Source of the DNA: Candidatus Woesearchaeota archaeon
Lineage (GTDB): Archaea; Nanobdellota; Nanobdellia; Woesearchaeales; JAGWAF01
Length of the DNA stretch: 49,809 bases
Direction: 5' to 3'
Assembly (NCBI GenBank): GCA_018303205.1
Contig: JAGVYP010000019.1
Coordinates: forward strand, 1-49,809
The position numbers and the translations under genes were made by a program. Of the stretch, positions 22,533 through 31,018 are shown piece by piece. The notes under the pieces are model-generated. The model had not been told where the DNA came from. It made no database searches and was given only the letters and a program-made list of their open reading frames with translations. Numbering within the stretch: position 1 is the stretch's first letter; each line of letters starts with the position of its first letter.

Positions 22533-22904
22533 TTACCAAGAACGACATTTTGCAACACCAATGATGGGTACGCTATCATCTGTTATCTCTTTGCCAGCTG
22601 CGTCTATACAAAGATCACACTCACCAGAACACTCATCATTGCTTTCACATACCATTCCACAAGCTGAAGAAGATATAAGAATAGGTTTAGGAGGTGGTGT
22701 GGGAGGAGGAGTAGCTCTCATTAATTCTGGTTTTAAGCTACCATAATGCATAAGTTCAGGGTATGCTTTGCCGGTAGTATCTTGTTCTATAGGATTTATA
22801 ATTGATATGGGTAATACAAGAACAACTAAAGCTACAATAGCAACGATCGCAACAAGAGAAAGCATGACAAAGTTTGATTTTTTGATTTTTCTTCCATAAC
22901 GCAT
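22533..22904 (-). CDS. membrane-anchored cysteine-rich surface protein
   Basis: A 123-residue protein. A basic start (RYGRKIKKSN) and one transmembrane segment (FVMLSLVAIVAIVALVVLVL) anchor it; a Pro-rich linker (TPPPTPPPKP) and a C-terminal Cys cluster (CGMVCESNDECSGECDLC plus a final Cys) follow. The Cys spacing suggests a small disulfide-bonded domain outside the cell. ATG 22904 is used in place of the TTG 9 bases upstream; a TATATAAAA box lies on the other strand sense about 20 bases upstream. Function unknown; adhesin-like surface proteins of this build are common in DPANN archaea. Confidence 0.6.
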   Translation of the reverse strand: MRYGRKIKKSNFVMLSLVAIVAIVALVVLVLPISIINPIEQDTTGKAYPELMHYGSLKPELMRATPPPTPPPKPILISSSACGMVCESNDECSGECDLCIDAAGKEITDDSVPIIGVAKCRSW

Positions 22905-22957
22905 TTTTAGCAATTAGGATATATAAAAACATCGTTTTGGAGCAGTGATCTGAAAGA

Positions 22958-22965
22958 TTTATATA
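22958..22965 (+). promoter_or_regulatory. TATA box of the ZIP-like gene
   Basis: TTTATATA centred 25.5 bases before ATG 22987, indicating a leaderless transcript. Confidence 0.55.
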
Positions 22966-22986
22966 GGTAAGAGTGTAAAAACAGCT

Positions 22987-23694
22987 ATGATAGACCCTAT
23001 ACCCTTAGTGATCATTTTTGGTATTATCCTCACGGTTGTTCATTATTTTTCAGAAAGTATTGGAGCTCATTTTAAGAAATACCGAGTAAAATTAGTCTCA
23101 TTCTCAGCAGGGGTGTCTATTGCTTATTTTTTCCTGATGCTCATGCCTGAAATTTACGGAGGAATAGAAAGCCTTGACAAGTTTATTTTTGTATACATCC
23201 TTATCGGTTTTATTCTATTCCATTTGATAGAAAAATACCTCTACCAGCATGAAGAAAAAGAAAGACTGATTGAAGAATTGAAGGAAGCACACTCTCTGGT
23301 ATTTTTTGTCTACCATTTTGTGGTAGGAATGGTCCTCGTAAACATTACTTTGAGAAATATCACAGAGGGAATTTTGTTATTCATTCCCTTGCTTTTTCAT
23401 CTTTCTATTACTAATGTTTCACTTCGTGAAATTCATCATAGCTTGATAGAAAGAAAATTCGCTAGATTTTTTCTCTGTCTTTCAACGATCTTAGGAATTC
23501 TTTTCGCTTCTTTTATTCAGATAAGCGCTATGCTCTATTTTACTCTTTTTGCATTTATCGGAGGAGCAATTCTTTACATCGTTGTCAGAGAAGAGATTCC
23601 GGAAGAAAAAAGAGGAAAACCCGGGTATTTTATTCTAGGAACCTTTTTGTATACCCTCCTTATTATTCTGCTCTGGCTCTTAGAAGGAATTTGA
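22987..23694 (+). CDS. ZIP-like metal transporter
   Basis: A 235-residue membrane protein with about eight helices. FSAGVSIAYFFLMLMPEIYG resembles the ZIP segment preceding the metal path, VYHFVVGMVLVN matches the helix-4 position HxxxxG, and FIGGAILYIVVREEIPEEKR matches the ZIP C-terminal motif. The classic HSVxDG is only partly kept, and the second metal-site helix has lost its usual His-Glu pairing (HLSITNVSLREIHHSL). Metal transport across the cytoplasmic membrane is the family expectation but specificity is unclear. A TATA box 25.5 bases upstream sets the start. Confidence 0.65.
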   Translation: MIDPIPLVIIFGIILTVVHYFSESIGAHFKKYRVKLVSFSAGVSIAYFFLMLMPEIYGGIESLDKFIFVYILIGFILFHLIEKYLYQHEEKERLIEELKEAHSLVFFVYHFVVGMVLVNITLRNITEGILLFIPLLFHLSITNVSLREIHHSLIERKFARFFLCLSTILGILFASFIQISAMLYFTLFAFIGGAILYIVVREEIPEEKRGKPGYFILGTFLYTLLIILLWLLEGI

Positions 23695-23923
23695 GCAAAA
23701 AAAACATCCGTTTTACAAATTTTATAGTTTTTTAGTCATTTATATCTATTTTATCATCTATTATTCTTGTTTATTTTTTGAATTTTTTTTAAAAAGTTAA
23801 AAATTTGTTTTTAATTTTCACAACATAGTGAAAAAATAAACGATAAAGAAGAGAGAAAAAGTACCCGCCAAAAAATAAGAATCGAAAAGCAACTTTTATA
23901 TACCTTAACAAAACAAAGAAGGT
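23695..23923. other. 229-base gap, promoter only
   Basis: Very AT-rich sequence with several T-runs that could terminate the upstream gene. The box TTTATATA at 23895-23902 is centred 25.5 bases before ATG 23924. No repeat copy or small gene was found. Confidence 0.5.
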
Positions 23924-25159
23924 ATGCATCAAGATCTTGTGAAGAACATTAAAGAACAGACAAAGATCAAAGGAATGATAACCCCTTGCTATGACGGATT
24001 AAATCTTGTCAATATCAGTAATAGTATACTCCAACACTTCAAGGCAAAAGCTCCCAATCCTGGAATAAAAGATCTCCCCCCTGAAATGTTCAAAGGAGTA
24101 AAGCATGTTGTTTTATTTCTCATAGATGGCCTAGGTTATCATCAACTACTCAACACCACACAGAAAAATAAAAATCTTCATTTGAAAAAAATAATGGAAA
24201 AGGACTTCTTTTTTCCACTGACCAGTGTTTGTCCTTCTACGACTGCAACTGCATTAACGAGCGTGAATACTGCTCTTGCACCTACCCAACACGGCTTTGT
24301 AGGCTATAATCTTTTCTTAAAAGAATTTGGTGCAATAAGCAATATGATGCGCTTTAAAGCTACAGTTGCACAAGAAAGTTATACTGCACTGGGTGTAGAA
24401 GCAAGAGAATTTTTTCCTCTTCCAACAATATACCATCGCTTAGCAAAAAGCAAAGTGAAAGGTTTTACATTAATGCCTGAGGACATTGCAAACTCTGGAT
24501 TATCAGAAATGACCCATCATGGAGGAGAAAGCATGGAGTATATTTCTACTGCTCACATGTGCACACAATTACGCAAAAACATTATGCTTAATACCACAAA
24601 AAAAACTTTTACTTATGTGTACACTCCTTTTGTGGATACCCTTAATCATGTCTATGGAGATCAAAGTGAAGAATCAGAAGCACAGATTGCAAGCCTTGAC
24701 TTTAGTTTAGCGTATGATCTTTTAGAGAATAAAAAGATAAAAGACACGTTAATACTGATCACTTCTGATCATGGCTTTATTAAAGTCAATCCTAAAAAAA
24801 GAATTAATCTTTTACAACACCAGGAGATTATGCAAAATCTGGTTATGATACCCACAGGAGAATCACGTTTTGTATCGTTGTATGTTAAACAAGGAAAATT
24901 AGAAATGGTAAAAAAATATTGTGAAGATCATTTCGGAAAAAATGCGTTAGTCATGACCATGCAACAAGTGCTCTCTTTAGGATTATTAGGACCTCCCCCT
25001 ATTTTACAAGATACTGCTGATCGTCTTGGAGACCTTATTCTCATTCCAAAAGAGGAGTATACGTTTTCCTTCAAACCCAAACCTTCTGAGATGCTAGGAA
25101 AACATGGAGGCTTAACTGAAGAAGAAATGCTTATTCCCTTGATTGCAAAGCGATTATAA
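23924..25159 (+). CDS. alkaline-phosphatase-superfamily phosphodiesterase (NPP-like)
   Basis: A 411-residue enzyme of the type I phosphodiesterase/nucleotide pyrophosphatase group. The metal site starts at VVLFLIDGLGYHQL, the catalytic Thr is in SVCPSTTATALTSVNTA followed by PTQHGFVGYNLF, and later ligands are VDTLNHVYGD, ILITSDHGFIK and LGKHGG. These match the NPP/PglZ-like metal-ion set. Substrates in the family include nucleotides, phospholipid headgroups and phosphonates; this one has no signal peptide and is likely cytosolic. The start is set by a TATA box 25.5 bases upstream. Confidence 0.85.
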   Translation: MHQDLVKNIKEQTKIKGMITPCYDGLNLVNISNSILQHFKAKAPNPGIKDLPPEMFKGVKHVVLFLIDGLGYHQLLNTTQKNKNLHLKKIMEKDFFFPLTSVCPSTTATALTSVNTALAPTQHGFVGYNLFLKEFGAISNMMRFKATVAQESYTALGVEAREFFPLPTIYHRLAKSKVKGFTLMPEDIANSGLSEMTHHGGESMEYISTAHMCTQLRKNIMLNTTKKTFTYVYTPFVDTLNHVYGDQSEESEAQIASLDFSLAYDLLENKKIKDTLILITSDHGFIKVNPKKRINLLQHQEIMQNLVMIPTGESRFVSLYVKQGKLEMVKKYCEDHFGKNALVMTMQQVLSLGLLGPPPILQDTADRLGDLILIPKEEYTFSFKPKPSEMLGKHGGLTEEEMLIPLIAKRL

Positions 25160-25181
25160 TATTATGCTGAAATTACCTTTA

Positions 25182-25742
25182 TCAATGTAAACTTCTTTTT
25201 TTCCTAAGGAATCGCAGTGTTATCAAAAATGCGATAAAAGAAAATAAGAACATAATGATAAACAAAATTTTAAAGCCAAATACAGAAGCAATAATGGCAC
25301 CAAGAAATGCTGATATTCCCTCAACGATACGAACGGAAGATTCCATGGTACCCCATCCGGAATCCATTTTTGTTTTTGCAAGATTTTTCGAATAAACACT
25401 GTCAAGCGCCGGAGTGCCAAAAGCCCATCCAAAACCTAGAATTGCTTGCACGATGAACAAATGCCAGGGTTTTGTTACAAATAAATAACCAAGAAAACCT
25501 AGAGAAGCAAGGAAAAATCCGAGAACAACAACCAAATGATCTTTTTTGAATTTATCTTCAAGCTTTCCCATAAAGTACAAGGTAATGCCACAAACAATAG
25601 CAAATAAAGACGCTGCCCAACCTGCAGTAAGAATATCTCCTCCGATTCTTTCAACAAAAATTGCGTATATGGGACCGAATAATCCCGCAGAAAATGCGTA
25701 CAGGGACTCTGAATAAAGAAGATACCTTGCTTGCCATTTCAT
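25182..25742 (-). CDS. half-size MFS transporter
   Basis: A 186-residue membrane protein with about six helices, corresponding to one half of a major facilitator protein. YSESLYAFSAGLFGPIYAIF starts helix 1, GKLEDKFKKDHLVVVLG fits the MFS loop between helices 2 and 3 (motif A), and WAFGTPALDSVYSKNLAKTK lies at helix 5. It ends with a basic tail (RFLRKKRSLH) and a stop, not a frameshift, so it could work as a homodimer. No second half is encoded next to it. The family's half-size members may be ancestral-like or remnants. Confidence 0.75.
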   Translation of the reverse strand: MKWQARYLLYSESLYAFSAGLFGPIYAIFVERIGGDILTAGWAASLFAIVCGITLYFMGKLEDKFKKDHLVVVLGFFLASLGFLGYLFVTKPWHLFIVQAILGFGWAFGTPALDSVYSKNLAKTKMDSGWGTMESSVRIVEGISAFLGAIIASVFGFKILFIIMFLFSFIAFLITLRFLRKKRSLH

Positions 25743-25857
25743 AGTCTAGACTCTAGACCCTTCGTTATATATAATTTACTATTCCTTATTCTATCATTCT
25801 CAAAAAAAATAGCCGAAACCCTTATAAATCATGTAGGATTAACAAAAAGGGGGTAAC

Positions 25858-26757
25858 ATGGAGCAGTATTTAGCTTTGCTAAGACATATTCTGGAAAAAG
25901 GAAAAGAAAAGGAAGACAGAACAGGAGTAGGAACAAAAAGCATTTTTGGCTATCAAATGAGATTTGATTTGAGCAAAGGTTTTCCACTTTTAACAACAAA
26001 AAAAGTATATTTACGAGGAATTATACACGAACTTCTTTGGTTTCTTACAGGGAATACCAACATTCGTTATCTTGTGCAAAATGACGTAAAAATTTGGAAC
26101 GATTGGCCTTATGCTGTTTACAAAGAAAGTAAAGAGTATCAAGGAGAGTCTATGGAACAATTTATTGAGAAGATAAAAAATGATTATCATTTTGCAAAAC
26201 AATGGGGAAACTTAGGACCTGTGTATGGAAAACAATGGACTGCATGGGAAGCAGGAGATGGAACAACCATCAATCAGATAAAAAATGTTATAGAGATGAT
26301 TAAGAAAGATCCTAATTCAAGAAGACTCATTGTCAGTGGATGGAATGTTGCAGACATTCAAAGTTTAGTAAAAGGAAAGATAAGTGCTCCTCCTTTATGT
26401 CATACGATGTTTCAGTTTTATGTACAAGATAATAAACTTTCTTGTCAACTCTATCAAAGAAGTGCAGATGTTTTTTTAGGAGTTCCCTTTAACATTGCTT
26501 CCTATTCTTTATTAACCATGATGATAGCTCAAGTCTGTGATTTGCAACCCGGAGAATTCATTCATACCTTTGGTGATGCACATATTTACAACAATCATGC
26601 TGAACAAGTAAAAGAACAATTACAAAGACAGCCCAAACCTTTGCCAAAAATGAGAATAAACGCGGAAGTAAAAGATATTTTTAGTTTCAAGTTTGAAGAT
26701 TTCACACTTGAAGAGTATGACCCTCATCCACCTATTAAAGCACCGATTGCAGTGTAG
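25858..26757 (+). CDS. thyA: thymidylate synthase ThyA
   Basis: A 299-residue enzyme converting dUMP and methylene-tetrahydrofolate into dTMP and dihydrofolate. It shows [12 protein letters not shown] near the start, [12 protein letters not shown], the catalytic Cys in [33 protein letters not shown] and [12 protein letters not shown]. Most archaea use flavin-dependent ThyX or methanopterin-linked synthases, so the ThyA-FolA pair points to folate use of a bacterial kind. It heads an operon with a lipoprotein, folA, glyA and yggS, spaced 3-4 bases apart or overlapping. A TATA box (CTTATAAATC) about 33 bases upstream and AAGGGGGTAA before the ATG give a short leader. Confidence 0.97.
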   Translation: MEQYLALLRHILEKGKEKEDRTGVGTKSIFGYQMRFDLSKGFPLLTTKKVYLRGIIHELLWFLTGNTNIRYLVQNDVKIWNDWPYAVYKESKEYQGESMEQFIEKIKNDYHFAKQWGNLGPVYGKQWTAWEAGDGTTINQIKNVIEMIKKDPNSRRLIVSGWNVADIQSLVKGKISAPPLCHTMFQFYVQDNKLSCQLYQRSADVFLGVPFNIASYSLLTMMIAQVCDLQPGEFIHTFGDAHIYNNHAEQVKEQLQRQPKPLPKMRINAEVKDIFSFKFEDFTLEEYDPHPPIKAPIAV

Positions 26758-26760
26758 AAA

Positions 26761-27894
26761 ATGAAAAAAATAACAATAGTATTATTAGTTATCCTTCTTG
26801 TAGGCTGTACTCTCCCCTTAGGACAAAAATTATCAAAACCAAATATAGAAATAACATATAGATTAGAGGGGGGTATCCTTAATGAAAAAGCTGATAGGGG
26901 AGGGAGTTATGGTTATGGATGGTCTCCAAGTCTTGTTACAGAAATAACAGCAAACAACAATAAAGTAGAAATGATCTCTTATGATCAAGAAAACGATTAT
27001 GAAGTAAAAAAATCATATACTCCTGGACCTCCAGAAGAATATTTAGACTGGTTAGTTAAAGAATCAAATTTTTTTAATTTGCAGGAAAGATATGTGAATG
27101 AAACTGCTATGAATTATGAGGGAGCTGAAATTGATCAAATAACTGTAAGAAAAGGAGACACAGAAAAAAGTGTGAGGATAGAACCGAATCTTGATGAAAA
27201 CTTACCTAAAGAACTCGAAGACATATATAACTACTTTTTTCAACAAAAAAGTGCATTTCTCGGTTGTGGAAATGCTTGTATGAATTATCAAGTGACTTTT
27301 TCCCCTCTTATAAATAGCACACAAGATCCAGAAGAAATAGTATATACTACTCTACGTATTTTTGGAGATGAAGCTAGGTTAATAAAAAGAAATAGAGAAT
27401 CACTTATATTATGGAGCAATGTACTCCCATTTAATGATCTAGAGTTGATACGAAAAATTCTTTTAGTGTATGCTTTAGAATCCGAAAAATTAGAAAATGC
27501 ATCAAGGTATCATGATCCAAGTGAATATCGCACAGATAACCCGAGCTACATAGGTTTATTAGGAGTATCATCTGTATTTAAGGGTAAAAGCATAAAAATT
27601 AGTGATCCAAGAAGACAAGAAGAAGAGAGATACCAAAGATTACAAGATTTAAAAGAACAGGGAATTTTTGAAAAAGATGTCGTGATTACTGAAGAACAAT
27701 ACAAATCCCAACTTCCTGAGCTTCCGGATACTTATAAAGAGTTAATTGAGGATCTACTGAAAATAAAAAAAGAAATAGAACAAAACTGCGCAGAAAATTG
27801 TGTGGTGCAAACTTCAGAAGAAGCTCAAAAAGAAATAGATGATTATCGTAAAAAATACGATGTTCCTTCATCAGTTCCAGTAATAATGTGGTGA
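26761..27894 (+). CDS. predicted lipoprotein inside the thyA operon
   Basis: A 377-residue protein with a lipoprotein signal: KKITIVLLVILLVGC places the lipidated Cys at residue 16. The mature part is polar (ITYRLEGGILNEKADRGGS) with a pair of Cys motifs (CGNACMNYQV near 172 and CAENCVV near 347) that may form disulfides. No known family is recognised. It is set 3 bases after thyA and 4 before folA, so it is clearly part of the thymidylate operon, which is odd for a surface protein. Inserted passenger gene or real link to nucleotide uptake are both possible. Confidence 0.7.
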   Translation: MKKITIVLLVILLVGCTLPLGQKLSKPNIEITYRLEGGILNEKADRGGSYGYGWSPSLVTEITANNNKVEMISYDQENDYEVKKSYTPGPPEEYLDWLVKESNFFNLQERYVNETAMNYEGAEIDQITVRKGDTEKSVRIEPNLDENLPKELEDIYNYFFQQKSAFLGCGNACMNYQVTFSPLINSTQDPEEIVYTTLRIFGDEARLIKRNRESLILWSNVLPFNDLELIRKILLVYALESEKLENASRYHDPSEYRTDNPSYIGLLGVSSVFKGKSIKISDPRRQEEERYQRLQDLKEQGIFEKDVVITEEQYKSQLPELPDTYKELIEDLLKIKKEIEQNCAENCVVQTSEEAQKEIDDYRKKYDVPSSVPVIMW

Positions 27895-27898
27895 CAAA

Positions 27899-28378
27899 AT
27901 GATTTCACTCATTGTAGGAATGACCCCGGAAAGGGTTATTGGTAATAAGAATGAACTTCCCTGGTACATTTCAGAAGATTTGAAAAACTTCAAAGCTCTG
28001 ACAAGTGAAAATATAGTTATCATGGGAAGAAATACCTATGATTCCATCATAGCACGAATAGGAAAACCCTTGCCTAACAGAACAAACATCGTTATTAGCA
28101 GATCAATGGAGGAAAAAGAAGGAATTCAGGTATGTAGAAGCATCCAAGAAGCAATAGCATTAACAAAAAAAGAAAACAAAGAAGCATTTATCATCGGAGG
28201 AGCACAAATCTACAAAGAAGCATTGCCTTTTGTGGATAAGATGTACATTTCCTATGTTAAAAAAGCATATAAAGGAGACACCCTTTTCCCAGAATGGAAT
28301 AAGAACGAATGGGAAGAAATTGAGAAAAAACCATTCGAAGAATTTGATTTTGTCATCTTACAGAGGAAGAAAAAATGA
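27899..28378 (+). CDS. folA: dihydrofolate reductase
   Basis: A 159-residue enzyme that reduces dihydrofolate with NADPH. It begins with SLIVGMTPERVIGNKNELPW (Trp in the usual place), then DLKNFKALTSENIVIMGRNT and PLPNRTNIVISR, and has AFIIGGAQIYKEALPFVDKM and the strand ending DFVILQRKKK. These are the standard DHFR motifs in order. The active-site acid, Asp or Glu after the LPW segment, is represented by SED. It recycles the dihydrofolate made by ThyA, encoded upstream in the same operon. Its stop overlaps the glyA start by 4 bases. Confidence 0.96.
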   Translation: MISLIVGMTPERVIGNKNELPWYISEDLKNFKALTSENIVIMGRNTYDSIIARIGKPLPNRTNIVISRSMEEKEGIQVCRSIQEAIALTKKENKEAFIIGGAQIYKEALPFVDKMYISYVKKAYKGDTLFPEWNKNEWEEIEKKPFEEFDFVILQRKKK

Positions 28379-29667
28379 GAAGCATGAAAGAACAAGATCC
28401 TGAAGTGTACCATCTGATAGAACATGAAAAAGAGCGTCAGAGAAACGTATTGAATATGATTCCTTCTGAAAATTATGTCACTGAAGCAGTGTTAACTGCA
28501 TGTGGTAGTGTGTTGAACAACAAGTATTCTGAAGGATATCCTAAAGGCAGGTATTATCAAGGCCATGAATTTATAGATGATGTTGAGCTTCTTGCTATTG
28601 AAAGAGCAAAAAAATTGTTTGGAGCAGAACATGTCAATGTACAACCTTATTCAGGAAGCCCTGCAAATATGGCAGTGTATCATGCATTGTTGAAACCTGG
28701 AGATAAAATTATGGGTATGCGATTGGATATGGGAGGACATCTTACGCATGGGCATAATGTTAATTTTTCAGCGAGATACTTTACCTCAACACAATACACC
28801 GTAGATCCGGAAACAGAGTTACTTGATTTGGATGCTATACGAAGACAAGCAATAAAAGAAAAACCAAAAATTATCGTCTCTGGCGCAACTGCATATCCTA
28901 GAATTATAGATTTTAAAGCATTTCATGAAATTGCAGAAGAAATAGGAGCATACTCTTTAGCAGATATAAGCCATGTGTCTGGTTTAATAGCAGGTAAGGT
29001 ACATCCTTCTCCTTTTCCTTTTACTGATGTGGTCATGACAACGACACATAAGACCTTAAGAGGACCAAGAGCTGCTATGCTGATGTGCAAAAAAGAAGAT
29101 CGCTTAGCAAAAACAGAAGGAATGGACGAAAAACAAGCAGCACAAGAAAAAGACCTAGCAAGAAAGATCGATCGAGCAGTTTTTCCAGGATTACAAGGAG
29201 GACCTCATGATCATATCATTGCAGCAAAAGCAGTTTGCTTTAAGGAAGCACTACAACCCGAGTTTAAAGTATATGCTCATCAAATTGTAAAAAATGCAAA
29301 GGCACTCGCTGAGGAATTACTTGCACAAGGCTTACGCTTAGTAACAGGAGGAACAGACAACCATCTTATTTTAATTGATTTAACACCCAAAGGAATTGGA
29401 TTAGGAAAAGAAGGTGCCATAGCATTGGAAAATGCAGGAATGTGCACAAATATGAATACTGTACCTTACGATAAGAGCACACCTTTTAGACCATCAGGTA
29501 TCCGTATAGGAACCCCCATCCTTACCACACGAGGAATGAAAGAAAGTGAAATGAAACAAATAGGAGCATGGATGGGCCAAATTTTAGGAGATATGAAGAA
29601 CACAGACTTACAACAGAGAGTTAGGCAAGATGTGAAAACATTATGTGATCAGTTTCCTTTTTATTAA
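28375..29667 (+). CDS. glyA: serine hydroxymethyltransferase
   Basis: A 430-residue PLP enzyme (fold type I) converting serine and tetrahydrofolate to glycine and methylene-tetrahydrofolate. It has NMIPSENYVTEAVLTACGS, KYSEGYPKGRYYQGHEFID, VNVQPYSGSPANMAVYHALL, the aminotransferase core ADISHVSGLIAGKVHPSPF, and the PLP-binding Lys in TTTHKTLRGPRAAMLM. The C-terminal PFRPSGIRIGTPILTTRG is as in bacterial GlyA. It supplies the carbon unit for ThyA and is coupled to folA by an ATGA overlap. A second ATG nine bases on (28384) is also possible. Confidence 0.97.
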   Translation: MRSMKEQDPEVYHLIEHEKERQRNVLNMIPSENYVTEAVLTACGSVLNNKYSEGYPKGRYYQGHEFIDDVELLAIERAKKLFGAEHVNVQPYSGSPANMAVYHALLKPGDKIMGMRLDMGGHLTHGHNVNFSARYFTSTQYTVDPETELLDLDAIRRQAIKEKPKIIVSGATAYPRIIDFKAFHEIAEEIGAYSLADISHVSGLIAGKVHPSPFPFTDVVMTTTHKTLRGPRAAMLMCKKEDRLAKTEGMDEKQAAQEKDLARKIDRAVFPGLQGGPHDHIIAAKAVCFKEALQPEFKVYAHQIVKNAKALAEELLAQGLRLVTGGTDNHLILIDLTPKGIGLGKEGAIALENAGMCTNMNTVPYDKSTPFRPSGIRIGTPILTTRGMKESEMKQIGAWMGQILGDMKNTDLQQRVRQDVKTLCDQFPFY

Positions 29668-29694
29668 TTTCTTTGCATCCTTAAGAGAAAAGAG

Positions 29695-30324
29695 ATGGAA
29701 CAGAATATAAAAAGAATCATTGCAGAACTTAAAAAACAGAACATTCTCATAATTGCTGCTTCTAAAGGAAGATCTGTTGAACAAATTAGAAAACTGTACG
29801 AACAAGGTATATTTCATTTTGGAGAAAATTATGTCCAAGAAGCTGAAAAGAAGATAAAAGCATTGCAAGATACCAAAATAGTTTGGCATTTTATTGGTCA
29901 TTTGCAAAAAAACAAGGCAAACAAAGCAGCAGCATTATGCAATGCTATCGATACCGTTGATTCTTTTGAACTTGCAAAGAAATTGAATGAGCAATTTCAG
30001 AAACAAGGAAAAACAGGAAAAGTCCTAATACAAGTGAATATTTCTGGAGAAGAACAAAAACAAGGATGCAAACCAGAAGAAATTGAAACATTGCTAGAGA
30101 ACATACAAAAATTAAAAAATATGGTTTGTGAAGGATTTATGATTATAGGATCAAGAGAAAAGAGTCTAGAAGAATTTAGAAGAATGAAGAATCTTTTTGA
30201 AAAATACAAAAAACAGTATCATTTAACAAGACTTTCTATGGGTATGAGCGAAACGTATCAAGAAGCCATTCAACAAGGAGCAACAGAAGTCAGATTAGGA
30301 AGAATTCTCTTTCAAAAAGAGTAA
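29695..30324 (+). CDS. PLP homeostasis protein, YggS/PLPBP family
   Basis: A 209-residue PLP-binding TIM-barrel protein. K24 in IAASKGRSVEQI is the cofactor Lys; FHFGENYVQEAEKKI, WHFIGHLQKNKANKA, VLIQVNISGEEQKQG, LSMGMSETYQEAIQQGATEV and RLGRILF are the family hallmarks. It has no catalytic activity in known cases and keeps PLP available to enzymes. The place directly after glyA in the same operon makes sense, since SHMT needs PLP. It is slightly shorter than bacterial homologues (about 230), mainly at the N-terminus. Confidence 0.93.
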   Translation: MEQNIKRIIAELKKQNILIIAASKGRSVEQIRKLYEQGIFHFGENYVQEAEKKIKALQDTKIVWHFIGHLQKNKANKAAALCNAIDTVDSFELAKKLNEQFQKQGKTGKVLIQVNISGEEQKQGCKPEEIETLLENIQKLKNMVCEGFMIIGSREKSLEEFRRMKNLFEKYKKQYHLTRLSMGMSETYQEAIQQGATEVRLGRILFQKE

Positions 30325-30357
30325 GTTTTAAAAATAAACAACCTTTAAAAAAAAATA

Positions 30358-30500
30358 ATGTCAAAAACCACCAATCATAGATTGGTGGCATGTAGCGACA
30401 TGCCACTATCATAGTGGTTTTTGAGCACGCCAAAATTCCACATATTCCTTCGTGGTTTACGAAGTAAACCACCATTCAAAGAATGGTGGAATTTTTAGCG
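30358..30500 (+). repeat. structured repeat family 3, copy 3b
   Basis: The first branched unit is nearly the same as in copy 3a: CAAAAACCAC/GTGGTTTTTG enclosing CCACCAATC/GATTGGTGG, GGCATGT and ACATGCC, and CCACTAT/ATAGTGG, with changes that mostly keep pairing. The second unit differs in sequence but has the same plan: AAAATTCCAC/GTGGAATTTT enclosing CTTCGTGGTTTACGAAG and CACCATTCAAAGAATGGTG. It ends 9 bases before the next gene start. Confidence 0.75.
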
Positions 30501-30509
30501 TTTAAAAAA

Positions 30510-30971
30510 ATGGACGAAAACACACTGACTAAGGAATTAGAAGAAATTCTCCAATCCTTTCTCAACAGAGAAAAAGAAGAAGAGACAACCACGTACGAAC
30601 TCCCTGTTACAGAACAGCAAAGCGAAGAGTATGAAGAAACAACACAGCCTTTAAACCTGTTAGTAGCAGAGGAAAAAGAACTACCGGATGCACTAGAAAA
30701 AGAAGAGGAAGAAGAAACTCCATACCTTCTTCCAGAGGAAAATCAAGAAGACATTTACCAATATGCTCCTAGCCAACATACTGAAGACCCTTACTCTCTT
30801 GAAAGTCATCCTGAAGAAGAGGTTAAATATATAGGAAGGGATGCAGCCCAGCCTGTTGCTTTTTCTGAACAAATGTCAGATGAAGTACTTCTTAAAGTCC
30901 TAGGAAAAATGGCTTTAATTGGCATCATTGACCATGGCAGAGATGTAGGACAAGCGCCAGATGCGGATTAG
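30510..30971 (+). CDS. acidic low-complexity protein
   Basis: A 153-residue very acidic protein, rich in Glu from residues 15 to 115 (KEEEEETPYLLPEENQED). A C-terminal segment, FSEQMSDEVLLKVLGKMALI, may be an amphipathic helix. No family is recognised. ATG 30510 is taken as start because the open frame before it lies in the family-3 repeat. It is followed after 47 bases by the nitrilase-like gene. It could be a chaperone-like or RNA-polymerase-tail-like acidic protein, but nothing firm can be said. Confidence 0.55.
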   Translation: MDENTLTKELEEILQSFLNREKEEETTTYELPVTEQQSEEYEETTQPLNLLVAEEKELPDALEKEEEEETPYLLPEENQEDIYQYAPSQHTEDPYSLESHPEEEVKYIGRDAAQPVAFSEQMSDEVLLKVLGKMALIGIIDHGRDVGQAPDAD

Positions 30972-31018
30972 CGCGCTCCATTCGAAAAATAGATAAAGAT
31001 CAAGGAAAAGAAATTCTT

